Source: Ferrovibrio sp046297895 (lineage in GTDB: Bacteria > Pseudomonadota > Alphaproteobacteria > Ferrovibrionales > Ferrovibrionaceae). Taken from it: a DNA stretch of 64,000 bases. Position numbers and translations under genes: made by a program. Below are positions 16,979 to 25,701 of this stretch, piece by piece. The first letter of the stretch is position 1, and each line of letters starts with the position of its first letter. Below the pieces are notes generated by a model. It saw only the letters and a program-made list of their open reading frames with translations. It did not search any database and was not told the origin of the DNA. The stretch covers positions 62,001 through 126,000 of the forward strand of contig NZ_JBKBHC010000007.1 in the NCBI RefSeq assembly GCF_046297895.1, given 5' to 3'.

Positions 16979-18108
16979 CCGGCCTTCCGCGCCGCGCGCC
17001 GCCGCGCCAGATCACGCTGCTGACGCAAACGGCGCCAATACATCCAGGCGCCGCTGAAGACCAGCGTGGTCAGGCCGCAGCCGAATACGAACCACACCAG
17101 CCGCGAGGCCGTGCCGGCGAAATCGCCGAAATGCAGTGGATTGGCGGTTTCGTTCCAGCGATAGAGCAAGGCGCGGTCGGTGATGCGGTCAATCCGCAGG
17201 ACGCCACCACTGGCGGGATCGAGCCAGACCTTGTTGGCGCGGTCGCGCACCAGCCAGTGGCCGGCCTGACCATCCAGCCGCAGGGCCTCACCAGACCTGC
17301 GGGGTGGATAGATCGCCATGACCCGGAAGTCAGGCCAGACAATGCCGGCCTGACGCAGCCCATCATCCAGCGGGACGGCCGGTCCTGACGTGACGGCGCG
17401 TACCGGCTCGGGCTCCAGCGGCAGGCCGGCATCCAGCAGGGCACGTTCCGCAAAATACCATGTTGCGGTGAGTCCGATGGCTGCGACGAACCACAGCGAC
17501 CAGCCGGCGATGAGCCGGTGCAGATCGTTGAACAGGATTGCGCGGCCCTGGCCCAGCCGCAGGCGCAGCATACCCCGCCAGAAGCGCGGCTGCATGATCA
17601 GGCCGCTGATCAGCAAAAGCAGAAGCACCAGGCCGAATGGCGTGGCGAGATACACACCGATATTGATGCCGTCGAAATTGGGCAGATAGAACTGGCGGTG
17701 GATCTGCCGCAGCGTGGCATGGATGGTGGCGCGGTTGCGCTCGCCGGTCACCACGGCACGATATGGATCGACATAGATCAGCCGCGCCTGGCCCTGCGGG
17801 TTCAGAACTCGCACTTCGGCGGCGAACCACGCCCCCTGCGGCGCGCTGAGGCGCTGGATTTTCCAGCCGGGATAGGCGGTGTGGATCGCGGCTGCCATTT
17901 CTCCCCAGCTTGCATGCCGCTCGCCGGGCGCGACGCGCAGGGCCGGGTCAGACAGCCAGTCAAGCTCATGGCCGATGCTGGTGAGGGTGCCCGAGAGGCA
18001 AAGAAAGCCGAGCACAAGACAGAGATAAAAACCCAGCAGGCTATGCAGCCGGTGCATGGCCTGTGCACCAAACCACCCGCCGCGTCGCGCTGTGGCTTTC
18101 GTTCTCAA
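16975..18108 (-). CDS. PepSY-associated transmembrane protein, iron-uptake type
   Basis: A 377-residue membrane protein with four membrane helices typical of the PepSY_TM family: one after the N terminus (LLGFYLCLVLGFLCLSGTL), one near YLATPFGLVLLLLLISGLIM, one near HRLIAGWSLWFVAAIGLTATW, and one C-terminal (LVWFVFGCGLTTLVFSGAWMYW). The ATG overlaps the stop of the siderophore receptor gene by 4 bases, so both are co-translated. Family members next to TonB receptors act in siderophore use, probably iron reduction or release at the inner membrane. Confidence 0.87.
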
Positions 18109-20231
18109 TACCGTGCCGTCAGGCGCGCGAGCACGGTAAGCGGCGCCCCGGCATAGATTTCCGTGCGACTGACCGGCGTCTCGACATAATCGGCGTCGAA
18201 CAGGTTCTTGGCGGCCAGCGACAGGCGGATGTGGTCGTTCAGATCATAGAAGGCCACGGCATCGACGCGCAGATACCCTTCAACGGAAAAGCTGTTGTCG
18301 ATATTGCCGGTGCGGGCATCCACTGCGACCAGACCGCCGCCAAAACCAAATCCGCGCCATGGGCCATGCTGAAGCTGATAGGTCGACCACAGGCTGCCGC
18401 TCCAGCGTGGCGCGCCGGCCAGGCTATTGCCCTGATAGGTCGTATCCTTGGTGACTTCGGTGTTGAGATGGGCGGCCGAGGCCATCACCTGCCAGCCCGG
18501 CTGGATTGTGCCGGTGATATCCCATTCGATGCCGCGCGCGCGCTGCTCGCCGGTGGCGATGGAATAGTCATCATCGGCGGGATCGGTGGTAGCGACATTC
18601 TGCCGGGTCAGGTTGAACACCGCGACCGTCGTGGTCAGCCGGTCCGGAACCAGATCGTATTTGACGCCGACTTCATGCTGCTGGCCGGTTTCAGGCGCCA
18701 GGGCCTTGCCGGCACTGTCGGTGGCCGTCTGCGGCTTGAAGGACTCGGTATAACTCGCATAAAGCGACAACGGCGGCAGAGGCTGCCACACGATGCCGGC
18801 TCGCGGACTGATCGCATCGTCGGATTGCGGCGTTCGGGTATTCGTCGTCGCAGTCCTCTGGGTATTCACCTGGTCGAATGCGTCATAGCGCGCTCCGAAT
18901 ATCAGCTTCACCTGCTCGCCCAGGGCAATCTGGTCCTGCAGATACAGGGCATAGATATCGGCATCATAGGTCTGCACCGTGGTGGCACCGAAGGTGCCGT
19001 GTGTCACGCTATAGACCGGATTGTAGATGTTGATGTTATTCAGCGTGGCCGTACGGAAATCGATGTCGCGCGCCGCCTTGCCGTATTCACTGCCCAGCAG
19101 CAGGGTGTGCTGCATAGGGCCTGTAGCGAATTTCGCCGTGGCATCAAGCGTGAAATCGGCATATTCCGTATCGTCATTCTGGATGCGGGCCTGACGCAGC
19201 AATGCGCCCGTGGTGGCTATATTCGGGCTGTTTCGTGGATCAGCGCTGTAGCGATAGGATTCGCCACGATCAACCCGGGTGACCTGACGGATGGTCAGCC
19301 AGTCATTGGCGTCATGTTCAAGCTTATACTGCGCCGCGGCCTTGTTCGATTCAAAAACCGAGAAGGCCTCACCGAGATAACGGCTGTTCGGGATCTTGGC
19401 CACCTCGCGACCCACGGCAACCAGGCCACGGTCAAAGGGCTGGGTCTGATCGGTGTAATCGAAGCCCAGCGTCAATCGCGTATGGTCATTCGGCGTCCAC
19501 AACAGCGTGGGCGCCACATGGCGGCGCTCGGACTCGGTGAAGAAGTCACGGAAACTGTCGCTGTGCTGATAAGCCGCCGCAAAACGGCCAGCCAGTGTTT
19601 TGCCGCCGTCCAGCGCGCCTGTCACATCGGCTTCGCCACGGTAGAAGTCGTAGGAACCCGCCTCCAGACTGCCGCCGATTGCGGTGGTTGTCTGCGGCTT
19701 CTTGGTGACGATATTGACCAGTCCGCCGGGATCGCCCTGGCCGAACAGCACTGAAGCCGGACCCTTCAGAACTTCGACGCGTTCAACATTGGCAAGATCG
19801 AGAAAGGTTTCATTGGTAAAGAGTGGATTGTTGACCACGCCGTCACGGGCATAGGTTTCGCCACGAAAACCGCGAACGGTAAAATTCTCGGCGCGATTGC
19901 CGATTGTGCTGCCCGGCTGCACGTTCGGCACATTCATCAATACGTCGGTCAACCGGTTGGCCTGTTGATCCTCGATCACTTGGCGCGGCACCACATTCAC
20001 GGCCTGCGGCACATCTTTCAGCGGCGTGTCGGTCTTGGTGCCGGTCGCAGAGCGTGTGGCACGATAACCGGCAACGGGGCCATCGGCAGTTTCCTCAACT
20101 GTTTGGCCCTCAACCTGGATCGATGGCAATTGTGTCGGTGCGTCGACGGTGGGCGCCGTCTGAGCCGCTGCTGTGACCGGCAGCCAGGCAACAGAAATAA
20201 CAACAAGCAGTCGGAAAGCGCGGTGCGACAT
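18105..20231 (-). CDS. TonB-dependent siderophore receptor
   Basis: About 708 residues, outer-membrane ferric-siderophore receptor of the FhuA/FpvA type. There is an N-terminal signal peptide (FRLLVVISVAWLPVTAAAQ), a plug domain with the family motifs (DVPQAVNVVPRQVIEDQQ, then VERVEVLKGPASVLFGQGDP and GGLVNIVTKKP), and a 22-strand barrel ending in an aromatic residue (Tyr). I chose the ATG at 20231, which puts the signal peptide at the start; a longer frame reaches 20288. Specificity is not readable. It forms an operon with the PepSY protein. Confidence 0.93.
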   Translation of the reverse strand: MSHRAFRLLVVISVAWLPVTAAAQTAPTVDAPTQLPSIQVEGQTVEETADGPVAGYRATRSATGTKTDTPLKDVPQAVNVVPRQVIEDQQANRLTDVLMNVPNVQPGSTIGNRAENFTVRGFRGETYARDGVVNNPLFTNETFLDLANVERVEVLKGPASVLFGQGDPGGLVNIVTKKPQTTTAIGGSLEAGSYDFYRGEADVTGALDGGKTLAGRFAAAYQHSDSFRDFFTESERRHVAPTLLWTPNDHTRLTLGFDYTDQTQPFDRGLVAVGREVAKIPNSRYLGEAFSVFESNKAAAQYKLEHDANDWLTIRQVTRVDRGESYRYSADPRNSPNIATTGALLRQARIQNDDTEYADFTLDATAKFATGPMQHTLLLGSEYGKAARDIDFRTATLNNINIYNPVYSVTHGTFGATTVQTYDADIYALYLQDQIALGEQVKLIFGARYDAFDQVNTQRTATTNTRTPQSDDAISPRAGIVWQPLPPLSLYASYTESFKPQTATDSAGKALAPETGQQHEVGVKYDLVPDRLTTTVAVFNLTRQNVATTDPADDDYSIATGEQRARGIEWDITGTIQPGWQVMASAAHLNTEVTKDTTYQGNSLAGAPRWSGSLWSTYQLQHGPWRGFGFGGGLVAVDARTGNIDNSFSVEGYLRVDAVAFYDLNDHIRLSLAAKNLFDADYVETPVSRTEIYAGAPLTVLARLTARY

Positions 20232-20464
20232 GGCCAGGATGCTCCAGGTTATGGATGCGGGGCCTGGCTGACTGCCGTTATGCGGCATGAACTGGCTAAC
20301 ACCCCCAACTAGCGCTGGGGTAACATCGGCGTCGCCGTGCTGTCAATGCAAACGAGACGCAATAACAAAACTAATATGCTGATTCAATTGCCTTAATTTT
20401 AGGCTTGCTGACAAGATTCGCTGCGGCCCAAGCTCTGGCGGCAACCATTCAGGGAGGACGAGGT
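20232..20464. promoter_or_regulatory. divergent promoter region between siderophore receptor and SDR
   Basis: A 233-base region that becomes AT-rich from 20355 to 20405. A weak inverted motif, TGC and GCA arms around AAACGAGAC (20347-20361), sits where an iron-responsive operator would be expected for the receptor. It is not a clear Fur, RirA or Irr box, so iron control is inferred mainly from the gene content. Confidence 0.3.
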
Positions 20465-21256
20465 ATGACCGATCTTACCGGCCGCGTGGCGCTGATCACC
20501 GGCGCCTCCAGCGGCATCGGCGCCGCCACCGCGCGCCAACTGGCGGCGCGCGGCTGTGGCATTGCCGTCAATTTCTCGAAAAGCCGGGCAGCGGCCGAAG
20601 CGGTGGCCGCCGACTGTCGCAAGAGCGGCGTCGATACCCTGCTGGTACAGGGCGATGTCGCCAGCGACACCGATTGCCGTCGCGTCGTGGACGAGGCGGT
20701 GAGCCATTTCGGCCACCTGAATTACCTGGTCAACAATGCCGGCACGACCAAATTCGTCGCCCACCGCGATCTGGCCGGGCTGTCGGCGCAGGATTTCCTC
20801 GACATCTATGCCGTGAACACCATCGGGCCGTTTCAGATGGTGCGCGCCGCCGAGTCCTATCTGCGGGCCACGAATGGCGCCGTCGTCAATGTCTCCTCCA
20901 TCGCCGGCGTATACGCCACCGATTCGTCGCTGGCCTATGTGGCATCAAAAGCGGCACTCAACGGCCTGACACTGGGCCTGGCACGCGTGCTGGGGCCGGA
21001 AGTGCGCATCAACGCGGTCTGCCCGGGTTTCGTGGAAGGCGAGTGGCTGAAGCAGGGCATGGGCGAGGCCGCCTATGCGGCAGCGCAGGAAAACTGGAAG
21101 CGGCATGCGCCGCTGGGCAAAACCAATACGCCGGAAGACATTGCCGCCAGCATCCTGTTCTTCCTGGCCGATGCGCCGAACATAACCGGCGAGACCCTGA
21201 TCATCGACGGCGGCATGCGCCTGGCACAGCCGCGCATCCAGCCGGTGCGGGGATAG
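20465..21256 (+). CDS. SDR family NAD(P)-dependent oxidoreductase
   Basis: A 263-residue classical short-chain dehydrogenase. The cofactor motif is TGASSGIG (about residues 12-19), with NNAG, then the catalytic Ser in VNVSSIAG and YVASK as the YxxxK pair, and the C-terminal GETLIIDGGM. GGGAGGACGAGGT precedes the ATG at 20465, which decides the start over upstream frames. It lies divergent from the siderophore receptor and converges on an XRE gene with a 3-base gap. Closest functional class is FabG-like oxidoreductases; the substrate is unknown. Confidence 0.9.
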   Translation: MTDLTGRVALITGASSGIGAATARQLAARGCGIAVNFSKSRAAAEAVAADCRKSGVDTLLVQGDVASDTDCRRVVDEAVSHFGHLNYLVNNAGTTKFVAHRDLAGLSAQDFLDIYAVNTIGPFQMVRAAESYLRATNGAVVNVSSIAGVYATDSSLAYVASKAALNGLTLGLARVLGPEVRINAVCPGFVEGEWLKQGMGEAAYAAAQENWKRHAPLGKTNTPEDIAASILFFLADAPNITGETLIIDGGMRLAQPRIQPVRG

Positions 21257-21259
21257 GCC

Positions 21260-21610
21260 TCAGCCGCGCAGCAGCTTGAGCATCTGTTCCAGTTTCGGCT
21301 CGTCCAGCTTGTCGATGCGGCGGCCCAGCTCATTGGCCAGCAATGTCGCGCGCGGACTCAGGCCGGCCGTATCGATGGTGACGCGCGGATGCGACATCTT
21401 GGCCAGTTCGGCCAGTTCCTCGGCATCGTCCCAGATGATGTTGAGATAGCCGCAGATGCGTTGCAGCAGCAGCCAGCTCGGCCGGCCCCGATGGCCATGC
21501 TCGAGCGCCGAGAGATAGGCTGCCGAAACACCGAGATCCTCCGCCATCTGCTTGAGCGAGATGCCGCGGGCCTGGCGCAGGCTGCGGATACGGGCGCCGA
21601 ACGGCGTCAT
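21260..21610 (-). CDS. XRE family transcriptional regulator
   Basis: A 116-residue protein with an N-terminal helix-turn-helix (GARIRSLRQARGISLKQMAE, then GVSAAYLSALEHGHRGRPSW). The C-terminal half is helical (LLANELGRRIDKLDEPKLEQ) and probably mediates dimer formation. The ATG at 21610 has AGGAAGG about 7 bases upstream, which favours it over the ATG at 21631. The gene is divergent from the periplasmic binding protein gene and may share its control region (21611-21692). Confidence 0.85.
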   Translation of the reverse strand: MTPFGARIRSLRQARGISLKQMAEDLGVSAAYLSALEHGHRGRPSWLLLQRICGYLNIIWDDAEELAELAKMSHPRVTIDTAGLSPRATLLANELGRRIDKLDEPKLEQMLKLLRG

Positions 21611-21692
21611 TTCGCGCCTTCCTGTATACACGGGCCGTGCAAATTTTCATGGCCACATTGCCGGATCATGGTCCGCATCCTAGTATCCTGGC

Positions 21693-22526
21693 GTGTTACC
21701 GCGCCATATCCTTGGCGGCTTCCTGTTACGGATCGTCCGCCGGACCCTGCTGTTCGCCGCGCTGGTGCTGGCGGCCGGAATCGCCGTGGGCGCCGCCCAG
21801 GCCCAGCAGGGCAACAGGCCCCTTGAGATCGGCCTGCGGCCGGTGGCGCCCTATGTGATCCAGAAATCCGACGGCAGCCTGGGCGGCCTGGAATATGAAC
21901 TTTTCTCGGCCGCCCTGCGGGCGGCGGGGCTGGATTTCCACGCCGAGCTGGTGCCATTCGGCCGGCTGTCGCAGGATTTCCGCCATGGCCTGTTCGATGG
22001 GATTGCACCGGCCAACCGGGCCATGGAACTGCCCGGCTGCCTGACCCGCACGCTGCTGGTCTATCGCAACATGGCCTTTGCCCTGGCCAGCCGAAATCTG
22101 CCGCTGCAGTCGGCCGCCGACCTCACCGGCTATGACGTGATGGCCTTCCAGAACGCGCATCGCATCCTGGGCGGCGCCATGGCCGACGTGCAGGCCCGCA
22201 ACCCGCGTTACCGCGAGGTCGCCAACCAGATGCTGCAGGTGCGCGCGCTGTTCAGCGGCCGCACCGATGTTGCGATCATGGACCGTCGCATCTTCCGCAA
22301 TCTGATGCACAGCCCCGAAAGCGGGGTCGATACCAGCGCCGCGCTGCAGGAGTTTCCGCTTTTTCCGCCCACCGAATACAGCGCCGCCTTCCGCGACGCG
22401 GCGCTCTGCGCCCGCTTCGATGCCGGCCTGGAAACGATCCGGCGCAATGGCAGCTACGACCAGATCCTGCGCCGCTGGGACAGCGGGCCGCAGGCGCAGA
22501 ACGGCGCAACCGGCCGTCCGGGCTGA
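21693..22526 (+). CDS. periplasmic solute-binding protein, family 3 type
   Basis: A 277-residue protein with an Arg-rich, hydrophobic signal peptide (RRTLLFAALVLAAGIAVGAAQAQ) and the bilobed family 3 fold typical of polar amino-acid binding (LEYELFSAALRAAGLDFHAELVP, and the C-terminal FDAGLETIRRNGSYDQILRRW). The frame has a stop at 21681, so the first possible start is the GTG at 21693; no strong ribosome site is seen. No permease or ATPase genes are adjacent. It may serve a distant transporter or act as a sensor protein. Confidence 0.8.
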   Translation: MLPRHILGGFLLRIVRRTLLFAALVLAAGIAVGAAQAQQGNRPLEIGLRPVAPYVIQKSDGSLGGLEYELFSAALRAAGLDFHAELVPFGRLSQDFRHGLFDGIAPANRAMELPGCLTRTLLVYRNMAFALASRNLPLQSAADLTGYDVMAFQNAHRILGGAMADVQARNPRYREVANQMLQVRALFSGRTDVAIMDRRIFRNLMHSPESGVDTSAALQEFPLFPPTEYSAAFRDAALCARFDAGLETIRRNGSYDQILRRWDSGPQAQNGATGRPG

Positions 22527-23615
22527 TCAGGCGGCGGCAAGACCCACCAGGGCCTGGTGCTGGATTTCCACGGCGCGCGGATAGCACAGGTTCAGCCAGG
22601 CCTCGCTTTCGGGATAGAAGGCAGCCCGGATCTGCGCCTTGATCGCCTGGCCCAGCGGCGAAAAGACATCGCCGCGCAGATGCAGCCAGTTGTCGGCGAT
22701 GACCGACAGCCGCACCTCTTCCGAACTGAGCGTGCCTACCTCGATGTTGAGCGCCACCGTCGTGGCCTGCGGGCAGAAGCGCACCAGTCCCATGCGCAGG
22801 TTGCCCGCGATGATCGGCGAGGCGGATTCGCCCATGGCCGGCGAGGTGACCGCGTCGCCGAACCAGCGCCGCGCCAGGTCGAGCGAAAGCGAGCCGGGCG
22901 GATGCCGGCAGATCATTTCGGAATATCCAAACGGGCCGAGGCCGGTATGGAAATCCACCACGCAGATGCGGCGGGCCGTCTGAAGATAGGCGCCGGCAAT
23001 CGCGCGGATCGTGCGGTGCGACCAGCAGGGCTGGGTGCCGCCATGGAAGATGCCGTCGGGATGACTGTGCTGGCCGCCGACGATGGCGGCCGTGGCCGCC
23101 TTCTCTCCGACCCGTCCATAATACGCCGCGATCCTGTGGCGGATATCCTCCGCGGCGGCGGCGCTCCACTGCTCCGGCAGCAGCCAGGGATGCACATCGG
23201 CATAGGCGGGATTGGCGGGCGGCGGGGCGGCCTCGAAATCGATGAAATTGCGGTTGATGTCGATATTGTCCTCGTTGACCCGCCGGCCCCAGGAAAAGCC
23301 ATATGGATTGCTGGCATGGATCAGCAGCACGGCGGTTTCCGCCGGCAGCGCCGCGGCATGGCCATCGTCGAGCCAGCCGACCTGGCAGCCGGAGCCGTAA
23401 TACCCCTCGATGCCATGGGTGCCCGATACGGTGACCAGCACATTCGCCGCATCCCTTGGCCCGATCCAGGCCAGATCGGTGAACAGGTCTTCGCCGGCGA
23501 TGCCCTTCAGCGGATGCGGGATGCTTTCGGTCTGCGCGCCGGCCGCCCGCGCGGCAGCCAGGAACTTGGCGCGCGCCGCGGCATAATCGGAAGAGAAATG
23601 TTTTTGAACGGTCAT
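22527..23615 (-). CDS. DUF2817 family M14-like metallopeptidase
   Basis: A 362-residue protein matching the DUF2817 group of carboxypeptidase-like enzymes. The zinc-site pieces are visible: SGTHGIEGYYGSGCQ near the N terminus, NRNFIDFE, and CVVDFHTGLGPFGYSE with the second metal-binding His. No signal peptide is seen, so the enzyme is probably cytoplasmic. The physiological substrate is unknown. It converges with the periplasmic binding protein gene without a gap and is divergent from the CmcI-like gene. Confidence 0.85.
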   Translation of the reverse strand: MTVQKHFSSDYAAARAKFLAAARAAGAQTESIPHPLKGIAGEDLFTDLAWIGPRDAANVLVTVSGTHGIEGYYGSGCQVGWLDDGHAAALPAETAVLLIHASNPYGFSWGRRVNEDNIDINRNFIDFEAAPPPANPAYADVHPWLLPEQWSAAAAEDIRHRIAAYYGRVGEKAATAAIVGGQHSHPDGIFHGGTQPCWSHRTIRAIAGAYLQTARRICVVDFHTGLGPFGYSEMICRHPPGSLSLDLARRWFGDAVTSPAMGESASPIIAGNLRMGLVRFCPQATTVALNIEVGTLSSEEVRLSVIADNWLHLRGDVFSPLGQAIKAQIRAAFYPESEAWLNLCYPRAVEIQHQALVGLAAA

Positions 23616-23761
23616 GGCTTGATGGCTGCACGAGAGAAGGACTGGGCCGGCATTGTCGCAAGCGGGCGCCGGCGCACAAGGGCCAGACCAATATGTACCA
23701 ATATTGTCTTAACCTTTGCGCTGGTAGGATTCCGCTTTAAAACCGAGTCCCCTTTCAGGAG

Positions 23762-24421
23762 ATGCCCGTGTCAATCCCGGTCGGCGATGCATATCTGCAG
23801 TGGTTCTACAACAACCACATCTGGAAGAACATGCAGTACAAAGGCGTGCGCACGCTCAAGCTGCCCAGCGACATGTGGAACTATCAGGAGATCATCCACG
23901 AGCGCCGCATCCGTTTCGTGGTGGAAACCGGCACGCGGCACGGCGGTTCGGCCCTGTTCTTCGCCGACCATGTCGCCCTCTACGACGGCTTCGTGATCAC
24001 CTGCGACATCCATAACGCCGAGCGTCAGGTCAAGAGCCATCCGCGCATCCATTTCCTGATGGGAAACACGGCATCGCTGAAGACGGTCGAAATGGTTGCC
24101 ACCCTGCTGCCGGCCGACCGCAAGCCGGGCGAGACATTCTTCATCTTCGATTCCGACCACAGCGCGCAGCATGTGCTGGCAGAGCTGGAAGCCTTCAAGA
24201 CCATCTTCCTGCCCGGCGACACGGTGATCGTGGAGGATAGCTGCGTGAATGGCCATCCGGTGCGGCCCGAACACGGGCCGGGCCCGATGGAAGCCATCCT
24301 GGCCTTCCGGGCGCAATATCCGGATGTGCTGGAACCCGATGGCCAGCGGGAAGAGAAATTCGGCACGACCATGGCGCCGCGAGGCTATTTCCGCGCCAAG
24401 GCGGCACCGGCAGCGGGCTGA
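23762..24421 (+). CDS. CmcI-like SAM-dependent methyltransferase / cephalosporin hydroxylase family
   Basis: A 219-residue protein of the CmcI/rhamnosyl O-methyltransferase family. The SAM-binding strand and loop read RFVVETGTRHGGSALFFADH, followed by ITCDIHN and a metal-type acidic motif FFIFDSDHSAQHV. CAGGAG is 5-10 bases before the ATG. Family members methylate sugars or antibiotic hydroxyls; no glycan or antibiotic genes are adjacent, so the acceptor is unknown. Confidence 0.85.
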   Translation: MPVSIPVGDAYLQWFYNNHIWKNMQYKGVRTLKLPSDMWNYQEIIHERRIRFVVETGTRHGGSALFFADHVALYDGFVITCDIHNAERQVKSHPRIHFLMGNTASLKTVEMVATLLPADRKPGETFFIFDSDHSAQHVLAELEAFKTIFLPGDTVIVEDSCVNGHPVRPEHGPGPMEAILAFRAQYPDVLEPDGQREEKFGTTMAPRGYFRAKAAPAAG

Positions 24422-24425
24422 GGCC

Positions 24426-25010
24426 TCAGCCTTCTCTCTGCCGCCGCAGCAGCACGTAGAAGGCGCCGCTGCCGCCCATCTCGGGCCGCGCCGGCGTGAC
24501 GCCCAGCACCTCGTCGCGCCAGGGGCCACGTTTCAGGTAGTCCGGCAGCCAGGCGCGCAGCACGCCCCTGCCTTGATGCAATCCCAGTTCGCCGCCACCG
24601 GAAGAGCCCTTGCCGGTGATCACCAGCAGGCAGCGTTTTTGCTGGGCGATGCAATCGCGGATCAGGCGGCTGAGGGCACGCTCGGCATTGGCCAGGGTCA
24701 GGCCGTGCAGGTCGATGCGCGCCTCGATGGGCAATTCGCCGCGCTGGAAACGCTGCTTCAGGCGCTTGTCCATCTGCGGTGGCGGTCTGTCGGCATGCCG
24801 CCCATGGCTCAGCGGTGCCTTCTGCCGCGCCTCGGCCTTGGCCAGCGCAGCAGAACCCGGCCCTTCGGGGCGGAATACCTTTGGCAGCGGCGCCAGCGGC
24901 TCGGGCACCACGTTTTTCTTCAGCGGCCGCGCGGAAGCCGCCACCTGGTGCCAGACCTCGTGGTCCGGCACCAGGGGAGCGGGCTTAACCTTGCTGCGTT
25001 TCGGCGCCAT
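24426..25010 (-). CDS. Smr domain protein (MutS2 C-terminal-like nuclease domain)
   Basis: About 194 residues. A basic, disordered N-terminal half (KRSKVKPAPLVP) is followed by a C-terminal Smr domain with the family motifs IDLHGLTLANAERAL and LLVITGKGSSGGG. Smr domains bind or nick branched DNA or act on mRNA of stalled ribosomes. I chose the ATG at 25010; a frame extension to 25067 overlaps lutC further. In many alphaproteobacteria this gene follows mltA; here it follows lutC with a 26-base overlap, while mltA lies near 35 kb. Confidence 0.85.
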   Translation of the reverse strand: MAPKRSKVKPAPLVPDHEVWHQVAASARPLKKNVVPEPLAPLPKVFRPEGPGSAALAKAEARQKAPLSHGRHADRPPPQMDKRLKQRFQRGELPIEARIDLHGLTLANAERALSRLIRDCIAQQKRCLLVITGKGSSGGGELGLHQGRGVLRAWLPDYLKRGPWRDEVLGVTPARPEMGGSGAFYVLLRRQREG

Positions 25011-25701
25011 CCTCGATGAGTACGATATGCAGGCGGCGCGGTCCATGGGCGCCGAGCACCGGCACACCCTCGATGTCGGCGGTGCGCGACGGCCCGGTGA
25101 CGAAATTCACCGTGCGCGGCCAGTTCTCCGCCGCAGTTTTATCTCCCGCGCCCAGCTTGTCGCGCAGGCGCTGGAAGGCCTCTTCCATCGTGCCGGTCAC
25201 CTGGCTGCTTTTCAGCACCACGATGTGATGGTCGGGCACGAAATGCAGGGTGGTCGGTGTGGTGGAGGATGAATGCAGCATCAGCGTGCCGGTTTCGGCG
25301 ATGGCGGCAAAGGCCGGCGTGACGCTGACCAGATCTTGGCTGCGGCCGCCGCCATACTCCACCTGCAGCATCGGCCGCTGGTCCCAGGGCAGGGTCTGCA
25401 GCAGCGGATCGGGCGCGACACGCAGCCGCGAGGGCAGGTTGTGGCGTGCCAGATAGTCGCTGATTTTTTCGGGTGCCTCGGCTGCGGATGCGATGCGGTC
25501 GACCGTGACGGTCAGCGCCTCCACCTTGGCCGTGAACAGCGCCACCTGTTCGGCATGAGGTTTCTGCGCCCGCTGCGGCAGCAGGTTGCGGGGATGGCTC
25601 TTGATCCGCTCGGCCACGGCATGCGGGCGGGCCGGATCGTCGGCCAGGTCCTTCAGGCCGGCGCGAAGGGTGGCGAAAATGCGCTCGCGGCTGGTGCTCA
25701 T
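24985..25701 (-). CDS. lutC: LutC/YkgG family protein of lactate utilisation
   Basis: A 238-residue LUD-domain protein. The C-terminal segment (VSVTPAFAAIAETGTLMLHS, then HFVPDHHIVVLKSSQV and GPSRTADIEG) is diagnostic. LutC works with LutA and LutB in the iron-sulfur L-lactate oxidation complex. Its ATG overlaps the lutB stop by 4 bases. It is the third gene of lutABC, the standard order. Confidence 0.92.
   Translation of the reverse strand: MSTSRERIFATLRAGLKDLADDPARPHAVAERIKSHPRNLLPQRAQKPHAEQVALFTAKVEALTVTVDRIASAAEAPEKISDYLARHNLPSRLRVAPDPLLQTLPWDQRPMLQVEYGGGRSQDLVSVTPAFAAIAETGTLMLHSSSTTPTTLHFVPDHHIVVLKSSQVTGTMEEAFQRLRDKLGAGDKTAAENWPRTVNFVTGPSRTADIEGVPVLGAHGPRRLHIVLIEDGAETQQG

Noticed and set aside
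20347..20361. Fur box upstream of the siderophore receptor
   Set aside because: Only the outer TGC/GCA arms match; the inner positions are not symmetrical and do not fit Fur, RirA or Irr sites well enough for a call.
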